Virus record (IMG/VR): IMGVR_UViG_3300035698_026635
Span: 1-42,709 of that record
Direction: 5' to 3' (one strand)
DNA: 42,709 nt
Source: a virus
Positions 37,783 to 42,709 of the stretch are shown one piece after another; the stretch's first letter is position 1, and every line of letters starts with the position of its first letter. Under the pieces are notes generated by a model, which saw only the letters and a program-made list of their open reading frames with translations, searched no databases and was not told the origin of the DNA. Position numbers and translations under genes: made by a program.

Positions 37783-38631
37783 ATGGCTCCTAAGCAGAAA
37801 AGTGCTGAACCCAAAAAGTACAAAGAAAAATATTATACTCTTGAAGAAGAGGAGATGCAGGCTTTGATTGTCGCAGCCAAAAAGGGTGACGACAAATCTC
37901 AGCTGGAACTTCTGAAGATATTTGATAACTTCTTGAGGAAATATACGAACCTTCTCTACAACGGGAAATACAATCTGGGGGATTATGACATTAGAAAGTT
38001 TGTCGCCCTCTTTGTCAAAGACCCTAACGTCAGGCACTTCCTGGTAAGAAACAAGTTGAATTCGTCGGGTGCGAAACATGTACGTGAATGTGTCAACGGT
38101 ATTGTTTACATGGCAAAACGGTATGGAACCCCCGAGGATGTCAAACAAACCGTTCAGATGACATTCCTCCAGTGTGTCAAGAGATACGAAAGAAAAGGTC
38201 CAATTCCATTCAGTGGATATCTTTATAGTTATTATTTTTACATGCTTAAGAAAAACGTGGATCAACTTTTGATCGACCAGTTGGGTCGCAAAAGCTTTCC
38301 ATTGGCCACAGAAGAAGACAGGGGCTCAGATGACGAGGAAACACAGGTTGGTTTCGCTGCCCCTCCCTTACCCTCGGCAGAGGAGCTTATAGGCCCTGAT
38401 GAGCTTGATGAGCTTTGGGTTGCTGGAGACACAGCCATGCCCCCATTTTCTGAACTCACCATTCAAGAAAGACAATTAATCAAGTGGCGTTTTGTGGACG
38501 GTTATAAATCATCACAGATAGCCCGCAAGATTACCGAACATCCCAACACTGTGAGAGAGCACTTCAATGAGATTCGTGCCAAGCTCACTGAAATAGTTGG
38601 CGATGAGATAGAATATATCTTTTACAATTAA
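37783..38631 (+). CDS. RNA polymerase sigma-70-like factor
   Basis: ATG 37783 is preferred to the in-frame GTG 37771. The 282-residue protein has region 2 features ('DVKQTVQMTFLQCVKRYERK' and 'FSGYLYSYYFYMLKKNV', for the DLxQEGxxGL...FxxYA pattern), an acidic linker, and a region 4 helix-turn-helix ('LTIQERQLIKWRFVDGYKSS' then 'TVREHFNEIRAKL'). It probably redirects host RNA polymerase to late phage promoters. No anti-sigma gene is beside it. Confidence 0.82.
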   Translation: MAPKQKSAEPKKYKEKYYTLEEEEMQALIVAAKKGDDKSQLELLKIFDNFLRKYTNLLYNGKYNLGDYDIRKFVALFVKDPNVRHFLVRNKLNSSGAKHVRECVNGIVYMAKRYGTPEDVKQTVQMTFLQCVKRYERKGPIPFSGYLYSYYFYMLKKNVDQLLIDQLGRKSFPLATEEDRGSDDEETQVGFAAPPLPSAEELIGPDELDELWVAGDTAMPPFSELTIQERQLIKWRFVDGYKSSQIARKITEHPNTVREHFNEIRAKLTEIVGDEIEYIFYN

Positions 38632-38657
38632 TTGATCTTGAAAGTACTAGATGGATT

Positions 38658-39140
38658 ATGGACAACGTTCTCCTGTTGAATGCCTCATATGAACCCATCC
38701 GAATCATCTCCTACAGGAGAGCTATTGTGATGCTATTACAGAATAAGGTGGAGTCTGTGATTGACTCCCACCATGTAATCAGATCACCTAGCATAGAGAT
38801 AGTGCTGCCGTCTGTTGCCAAGTTGAAATACTATGTGCAACTTCCCTATACCGGGTTGGCAAATACCCCAACAAAAAAGGGGATCCTGAGAAGAGATGAT
38901 CACAGGTGTGGCTATTGTAATAAAAAAGCCACAACCATAGATCACATCATCCCAAGATCCAGAGGAGGCAAGCACACCTGGGTAAACCTGACCTCGTGTT
39001 GTTTGTGTTGCAACCAGGAGAAAGCTGATAAGTTTCTCCACGAAATAGGCTGGAAACTACTCAGGGAACCAAACGTCCCCTCCAATAGACCAGATGTATC
39101 TGGTAGATCAGACAGGGAAGAGTGGGTCCCATTCCTATAG
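38658..39140 (+). CDS. HNH endonuclease (LNASYEP family)
   Basis: A 160-residue protein with the N-terminal 'VLLLNASYEPIRIISYRRA' and the HNH core 'CGYCNKKATTIDHIIPRSRG' ... 'NLTSCCLCCNQEKAD'. This family is common in actinobacteria, cyanobacteria and their phages and includes free-standing nucleases. ATG 38658 lies 27 bases after the sigma factor. Unlike the two other HNH-type genes here it has no flanking duplicated gene start. It ends two bases from a converging gene. Confidence 0.85.
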   Translation: MDNVLLLNASYEPIRIISYRRAIVMLLQNKVESVIDSHHVIRSPSIEIVLPSVAKLKYYVQLPYTGLANTPTKKGILRRDDHRCGYCNKKATTIDHIIPRSRGGKHTWVNLTSCCLCCNQEKADKFLHEIGWKLLREPNVPSNRPDVSGRSDREEWVPFL

Positions 39141-39142
39141 AA

Positions 39143-39460
39143 TCAGGTGGTGGGACGTCCCTCATCCTGAGCTGCCTTGATTGAACTATAGCGTTCATAT
39201 GTCTCCTGCGAGACAACCCTCATCGCATCAGCTATCGCTGTAGAAATATCCTCTTCCAGACTTTCAATGTCTGCACCAACCGGTAGGGTCACCCCAGCAT
39301 AGATATCGAGATGCTCAAAGTTTCCTAAATTCATTCTTCGATTGACACCACAAGAGATAAATGGTTTGCCAGTTAAAGCAGACGCAAAAGCTGCGTCTTG
39401 TATCAGCTCAGCCCGGTTGTCTTTTGTCTGTTCTGCTGCATCTTTATTCTTAGTTGGCAT
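39143..39460 (-). CDS. Conserved-type phage protein of unknown function (105 aa)
   Basis: Starts at ATG 39460 and overlaps the end of the kinase gene by 11 bases, so the two form a minus-strand operon. The centre 'NLGNFEHLDIYAGVTLPVGA' resembles a short beta domain found in many phage and plasmid hypothetical proteins, often next to DNA-metabolism genes. The rest is helical and acidic. No function is known. Confidence 0.6.
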   Translation of the reverse strand: MPTKNKDAAEQTKDNRAELIQDAAFASALTGKPFISCGVNRRMNLGNFEHLDIYAGVTLPVGADIESLEEDISTAIADAMRVVSQETYERYSSIKAAQDEGRPTT

Positions 39461-40214
39461 TGACTGTGCTCCTTAGGTCGAAATGTTCGACTATTAATTG
39501 GTGTACTTGAATGAGCTGATCTTCTTTTGACTGCTCAGTTGTATCTATTCTATAGTCATGGGGCAATTTTCGGTCATATGATTCAATTATAGTATCATAT
39601 CTTGTCTTGGTCAGATAAGGAATGCCTTCATTCTCAGTGTAATCCTTCCATCTCTGCTCTCTGACATTTGCATCCGCTTGCAGATTGAAGATGATACTAT
39701 TTGGCAACTGACTAATCATCCTGGCTTCTTCTGGATACTGGATATCAGATACAATGATCAGCGATGCCTCATGATCTTGCAGAATGGAATGTCGTTTATT
39801 GATTTGTTTCCGCATCCAAAGACAAAAAACTTCCGGATACATTTGCTTGCATTCATGGTAAACAGCTTGTATAAATTCCCTCTTATCAAATAGCGGCATC
39901 TCAATTGTTTCATATACAAGTTCGACCAGTTCGTCGAAATCAGGTGCCCCATAAAGGGGACCCACAAACAGTTCTAGATATACAGCCATTGTTTGATACA
40001 ATTGCCTCTGGATACTCTTGTCTCCTTCGGTCATTTCCCGCAAGCTGACTAGCTTTTGGCAAGGTAAATGAAAGGCAAGGTGGTCCCATGCATAGTCAGT
40101 TTTCTCATCAATTCTTGCCACCATATTGGGGATCAATCCATTTGCAATGGTAGTTTTTCCTGTTCCAGATAGACCAGAGAATCCAACTACTATCGGGTAA
40201 TCATCATTCTTCAT
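39450..40214 (-). CDS. P-loop kinase, deoxynucleoside monophosphate kinase-like
   Basis: A 254-residue protein, ATG at 40214 with AGGAG five bases upstream on the minus strand. The N-terminus 'YPIVVGFSGLSGTGKTTIAN' is a Walker A loop, 'LIIVSDIQYPEEARMI' fits a Walker B and 'DIQYPEE' the substrate region of phage dNMP kinases (T4 gp1 type), which phosphorylate dTMP, dGMP and modified dCMP. It would complete the dNTP pathway with the reductase and deaminase. A general adenylate/shikimate-type kinase cannot be excluded. Confidence 0.7.
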   Translation of the reverse strand: MKNDDYPIVVGFSGLSGTGKTTIANGLIPNMVARIDEKTDYAWDHLAFHLPCQKLVSLREMTEGDKSIQRQLYQTMAVYLELFVGPLYGAPDFDELVELVYETIEMPLFDKREFIQAVYHECKQMYPEVFCLWMRKQINKRHSILQDHEASLIIVSDIQYPEEARMISQLPNSIIFNLQADANVREQRWKDYTENEGIPYLTKTRYDTIIESYDRKLPHDYRIDTTEQSKEDQLIQVHQLIVEHFDLRSTVNAN

Positions 40215-40252
40215 ATCAACTCCTATAAAGATTACTAAATCTATACACTACT

Positions 40253-40261
40253 ATTATATCA
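40253..40261 (-). promoter_or_regulatory. Extended -10 promoter for the minus-strand kinase operon
   Basis: On the minus strand TGATATAAT (40261 to 40253) is a perfect extended -10, 39 bases before the kinase ATG. No good -35 is seen, as expected of extended -10 promoters. The plus-strand gene at 40290 begins on the other side, so the 75-base gap is a divergent promoter region. Confidence 0.55.
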
Positions 40262-40289
40262 TGGATGATAATAGGGGAGACATACAACC

Positions 40290-40874
40290 ATGCCTGAAGT
40301 CCCGAATTATAAAACGCACAAATATTTGGCTTATGCATCAATTGGGATTTCGGTTATAGCAGTTCTGATCATGTCCATAGTCACATATACTATTGTCACC
40401 AATAGTAGAGATTGGAATCCACTTGGGGTGTATGCAACACAAGATATCAATTTTGTGGGTGACGATACGGTTAACGTAACCGGCGTTAAGTGTAATAAAA
40501 CCGACGTACCAGTTTTGGTGGCCGGTTCTTCTGGTTGGTTTCGAATTAGCATTGACGGTGAGCAGGGCGTGGGGATAGATATGAGAACTAACGAAAGAGT
40601 AGGATCAGGAGTAAGACTTCCTGGATGTCAAGAGCTGGTCTACGTCAATCAGATACCGGAAGAGGTTCTTGAAATCAATGAAGTCAATCCTGGTTCTAGG
40701 TGGTACATCAGCGGTTCTGAAATTCCAATTGGAGAATGGAATTATCTTTGTAACGATATAATGCTTGCTGGTAGGGAAATCACCGGAGAGAATCGAGAGT
40801 GTTTCGATCCCCATAGTGGTGAAACGAGAAATTGGCAGACAGTTAATTTCGGAATTCCAACAGAGGTGAACTGA
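40290..40874 (+). CDS. Membrane-anchored extracytoplasmic protein
   Basis: A 194-residue protein with AGGGGAG before ATG 40290. Residues ~12-37 ('YLAYASIGISVIAVLIMSIV') form one N-terminal membrane anchor; the remainder is a beta-rich soluble domain with four cysteines (in 'GVKCNKTD', 'LPGCQE', 'YLCND', 'RECFDP') that could form disulphides outside the membrane. It is followed by a coiled-coil membrane protein. It could alter the cell envelope or exclude other phages; nothing proves this. Confidence 0.6.
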   Translation: MPEVPNYKTHKYLAYASIGISVIAVLIMSIVTYTIVTNSRDWNPLGVYATQDINFVGDDTVNVTGVKCNKTDVPVLVAGSSGWFRISIDGEQGVGIDMRTNERVGSGVRLPGCQELVYVNQIPEEVLEINEVNPGSRWYISGSEIPIGEWNYLCNDIMLAGREITGENRECFDPHSGETRNWQTVNFGIPTEVN

Positions 40875-40876
40875 AT

Positions 40877-41062
40877 ATGCCGAATGGACATGAGACCCCG
40901 GAGATAAGATTAACAAGGTTAGAGACAGAAATGGATGGTATCGAAAGACAGGTCGGTGATTTGTCGGAATCCATCAAGTGGCTCACAAGATCTATATTCG
41001 GACTGATGGGTACCCTAATGGTGGGTGTCATAGTCGGTGTGGTGAGTATCTTAATCGCTTGA
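40877..41062 (+). CDS. XhlA-like small coiled-coil membrane protein
   Basis: A 61-residue protein starting two bases after the previous stop. Residues 9-36 ('RLTRLETEMDGIERQVGDLS') are a coiled coil and residues 38-61 ('FGLMGTLMVGVIVGVVSILI') a C-terminal membrane helix. This layout is that of haemolysin XhlA-type proteins associated with holins in phage lysis. No endolysin is seen in this window. Its 3' end overlaps the converging gene by 12 bases. Confidence 0.65.
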   Translation: MPNGHETPEIRLTRLETEMDGIERQVGDLSESIKWLTRSIFGLMGTLMVGVIVGVVSILIA

Positions 41063-41524
41063 TGATTCTGCTTTTAATGCTTCAGGAGTTGGAAAGTTCG
41101 CTTTCTTGCAGAACTCTGGCTCCAGCATGAGCACATAGAGTGATTCAAGCTCTTCAGATTGCTCAGAATATACTGCACCGTTTTGCCAATAGGCCAATTT
41201 GTTCTTGACCCCATCGAATGCTCCTTCTAGGCATGCGATGGGGGCTTCTGTTTTGACGCTCCTACCAATGTAGGGTATGATTGAATGGTTGACAACGAAT
41301 TCGTTGACTAGCTGTTCAACAACAGTCAACTCAAGTTCTGTACTTGCGTACCCAACCCATCTGTTTTTCTTGGCATATCCAAGAGCAGTGATGCTTGCAT
41401 GGAATTCAGAAACACCTTCTCTTTCTGCTCTTCCCGCCAGATCCCATGGGTTTTTCTCGGTGATTTCCAATGAATTCCAGAACCAATCGAGATTACCTAT
41501 CAGTTTCTTCAGCTCTGAGTCCAT
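41051..41524 (-). CDS. Protein of unknown function (157 aa)
   Basis: ATG at 41524 on the minus strand overlaps the end of the 67-residue gene by 32 bases; GGAG is about 10 bases upstream. The protein is mixed helical-strand with many Trp and Glu ('LDWFWNSLEITEKNPWDLAG') and no recognised motif. It is the last gene of a minus-strand group that begins near 42061. Confidence 0.55.
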   Translation of the reverse strand: MDSELKKLIGNLDWFWNSLEITEKNPWDLAGRAEREGVSEFHASITALGYAKKNRWVGYASTELELTVVEQLVNEFVVNHSIIPYIGRSVKTEAPIACLEGAFDGVKNKLAYWQNGAVYSEQSEELESLYVLMLEPEFCKKANFPTPEALKAESSSD

Positions 41525-41696
41525 TGACTATCTGCTCCAAGTAGTTTGCAACTATTTTCTTTGCTGTATCTAAATCAACATCAGGTTGATCAGCAATCTG
41601 TTTTGTTGCTGTGATGACCATTGTGAAAATGTTATCTAGTATGTAGACGCCTGAAAAATCAGCCATCTCTTCTTGCTCTTGCTGTTGTTCTTCCAT
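41493..41696 (-). CDS. Small helical protein of unknown function (67 aa)
   Basis: ATG at 41696 on the minus strand. A Gln/Glu-rich start ('MEEQQQEQEEMADF') is followed by helices ('LDNIFTMVITATKQIAD' and 'AKKIVANYLEQIVNGLR'). No good ribosome-binding site is visible. A small hairpin (AAAAAG ... CTTTTT near 41699-41717) lies between it and the upstream gene. Function unknown. Confidence 0.5.
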   Translation of the reverse strand: MEEQQQEQEEMADFSGVYILDNIFTMVITATKQIADQPDVDLDTAKKIVANYLEQIVNGLRAEETDR

Positions 41697-41716
41697 AGAA
41701 AAAAGTCTATCCCTTT

Positions 41717-42061
41717 TTAGTTGCTGCCGAAACCCACAAGAAGCAGTTCTTCATTAAGAGAATTGGCCTTGCCATCGGGGAATATCTCGCCCAACCAGGG
41801 TCCATTGATATCATCTCTGTGTATACTCACAATGAATGGCCAATCTTCTCCGTTGTCATTCTCTTCAAACCATGAAGCAATGAATTCTTTGGCGTGTAGC
41901 CCGATTCTCCTTAGAGATCCTCTGGGTTCTGGAGTATACACATTCTTCAGGTGTATTCTGGCCCGATGTGTGATGTCAAAACCGAGATCGATATCCAGGA
42001 TGACTTCTTCGGGGTGCCCGGCCAAGATTATTTGATGGAGACTACATCTATATTCGTACAT
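41717..42061 (-). CDS. SNase-like (thermonuclease-fold) protein
   Basis: ATG at 42061 on the minus strand is preferred to the longer frame from 42100, which lies in the divergent promoter region. The ~114-residue protein has 'EVILDIDLGFDITHRARIHL' and 'PEPRGSLRRIGLHAKEFI', the strand and loop pattern of small phage SNase-like proteins. The typical 'DGDT' and distal Arg of active nucleases are not clearly present, so it may bind nucleic acid without cutting it, or use altered residues. Confidence 0.65.
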   Translation of the reverse strand: MYEYRCSLHQIILAGHPEEVILDIDLGFDITHRARIHLKNVYTPEPRGSLRRIGLHAKEFIASWFEENDNGEDWPFIVSIHRDDINGPWLGEIFPDGKANSLNEELLLVGFGSN

Positions 42062-42139
42062 CTTTTCATAATAACATATTATCAACACAAAAACAAGCAA
42101 TCATTGACTGAAATTTAAAAAAAGTGCAGATGTCACATT

Positions 42140-42154
42140 GTGCCAATATGGCAC
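42140..42154 (+). promoter_or_regulatory. Perfect palindrome, possible operator of divergent genes
   Basis: GTGCCA-ATA-TGGCAC (42140-42154) lies in the 169-base gap (42062-42230) between the SNase-like gene and the lipoprotein gene. Upstream of it is TGTCAC, one arm of the palindrome GTGACAAATGTCAC at 11188. A TATATATAT stretch (42190-42198) stands 40 bases before the lipoprotein ATG. No gene is seen in this gap. A regulator binding here is inferred from symmetry alone. Confidence 0.5.
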
Positions 42155-42230
42155 GTTTAATCGTTAAATGGGACGAAATCCATTACTACTATATATATGA
42201 ACGGTTCCTAAACTCCAAGAGGATAAAGAC

Positions 42231-42709
42231 ATGAAGAAATTTCTTACCAAACCCTTGACTATATTGTTGATGCTCGCAATGAGTCTTTTCCTTGCAGGCT
42301 GTTTTTATCAGACAGCTAATGATGGAGCTGCTCCATGCAATAGCAACCATGCCCGTGTAGAGGTGCCCGCTGGCACATCTTATTGGGATACAGATACACG
42401 AAGCTACAAGGTATCAATGCAGACGCTTCTGCTGTGTGATGATCAGACCACCACCACAACGTCGCCACCAACTACTACGGCTCCTCCAACAACGACACAG
42501 CCTCCTACGACAACTGCTCCCCCGACTACCACCCAGCCGCCCACAACAACGGCTCCACCGACAACCACTAATCCTCCAACTACAACTCAACCGCCTACTA
42601 CCACGCAGCCGCCAACGACGACTAGCCCACCTACTACGACTAGTCCGCCCACCACAACTACGGCCCCTCCAACTACAACGACCGCCCCACCAAGTGGCGT
42701 GCTGTTCTC
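42231..42709 (+). CDS. Lipoprotein with PPTTT repeat stalk (3' end outside window)
   Basis: ATG 42231 follows AAGAGGA with 7-base spacing. Residues 1-23 are a signal peptide (Lys-rich start, hydrophobic 'LTILLMLAMSLF') ending in the lipobox LAGC with the lipidated C24. Residues ~25-72 form a small domain with C36 and C69. From residue 79 the chain is a stalk of 12 PPTTT units separated by Ala, Gln, Ser, Asn or Thr-Ala. The frame is still open at the window end. Such a protein would stand on the outer face of the host membrane and could block phage entry or present a domain in the cell wall. Pro/Thr stalks of this kind are common in actinobacterial proteins. Confidence 0.82.
   Translation, partial: MKKFLTKPLTILLMLAMSLFLAGCFYQTANDGAAPCNSNHARVEVPAGTSYWDTDTRSYKVSMQTLLLCDDQTTTTTSPPTTTAPPTTTQPPTTTAPPTTTQPPTTTAPPTTTNPPTTTQPPTTTQPPTTTSPPTTTSPPTTTTAPPTTTTAPPSGVLF
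42462..42695 (+). repeat. Protein-level tandem repeat (X-PPTTT), codons all different
   Basis: Twelve PPTTT pentapeptides encoded in tandem, mostly as hexapeptides with one variable residue. No two of the twelve 15-base units are identical in DNA; all differences are synonymous third-position changes. The repeat is exact in protein but scrambled in nucleotide sequence. Confidence 0.85.

Noticed and set aside
37759-38265. Minus-strand open frame of 168 codons
   Set aside because: It is antisense to the sigma factor, which has clear region 2 and region 4 motifs.
38658-39140. A third gene-regenerating insertion at the LNASYEP-type HNH gene
   Set aside because: Neither flank shows a truncated ORF or a duplicated gene start.
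42462-42695. CRISPR array or DNA satellite
   Set aside because: The repeat exists only at protein level; the DNA units all differ and there are no spacers.

Overview
The window is a stretch of a large tailed double-stranded DNA phage (Caudoviricetes). It has virion structural genes, phage-type nucleotide and replication genes, many nuclease genes, a phage sigma factor, and almost all genes packed on one strand with ATGA, GTGA or TAATG overlaps. No integrase, repressor, terminase, portal or capsid gene is visible, so this is one arm of a larger genome. The host cannot be read directly. The Pro/Thr-rich lipoprotein at the right end and the small 75-residue protein after the structural genes resemble those of actinobacteria and their phages, but that is only a weak inference.

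Layout. (1) 1-5.4 kb: the end of a tail/baseplate-type structural module, closed by hairpins. (2) 5.4-10.4 kb: an unknown protein, a complete class Ia ribonucleotide reductase (nrdA, nrdB), two tiny membrane proteins, dCMP deaminase and small unknowns. (3) 10.4-25.8 kb: a glycan island. It has GT2-type glycosyltransferases, GT11- and GT10-like fucosyltransferases, two GT9-like proteins, a GT4-like and a STELLO-like transferase and two methyltransferases. It also has three sugar-nucleotide SDR enzymes, including a clear GDP-mannose 3,5-epimerase, and a heptose activation set (separate adenylyltransferase and kinase genes plus a HAD phosphatase). (4) 25.8-34.5 kb: replication, with an EDxHD nuclease, DnaB-like helicase, a degenerate RecB-like protein, an HD-like protein, an archaeo-eukaryotic-type primase and a DnaE polymerase read in two overlapping frames. 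(5) 34.5-39.1 kb: Cys-rich proteins, an endonuclease VII-like gene, an Fe-S RecB-family nuclease, a SANT/Myb-PD-(D/E)XK nuclease, a sigma factor and an HNH nuclease. (6) 39.1-42.7 kb: a mixed-strand accessory end with a dNMP-kinase-like gene, membrane proteins, an SNase-like protein and a lipoprotein with PPTTT repeats.

How the genes work together. The reductase, deaminase and dNMP kinase feed dNTPs to DnaB/primase/DnaE. The DnaE PHP domain keeps what look like all nine metal ligands, so it may proofread. The sigma factor probably directs later transcription. Several other units carry host-like extended -10 promoters and strong intrinsic terminators. The glycan island makes heptose- and GDP-sugar donors and the transferases to use them, probably to decorate the virion, phage DNA or host surface.

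The least ordinary signal is shared by two nuclease genes 12 kb apart (HNH at 23.0 kb, endonuclease VII-like at 35.3 kb). Each sits inside a small gene whose original 5' end remains upstream as a short truncated ORF, while a divergent copy of that same 5' end follows the nuclease and is joined to the rest of the gene. The nuclease insertions therefore appear to have restored the genes they interrupted.
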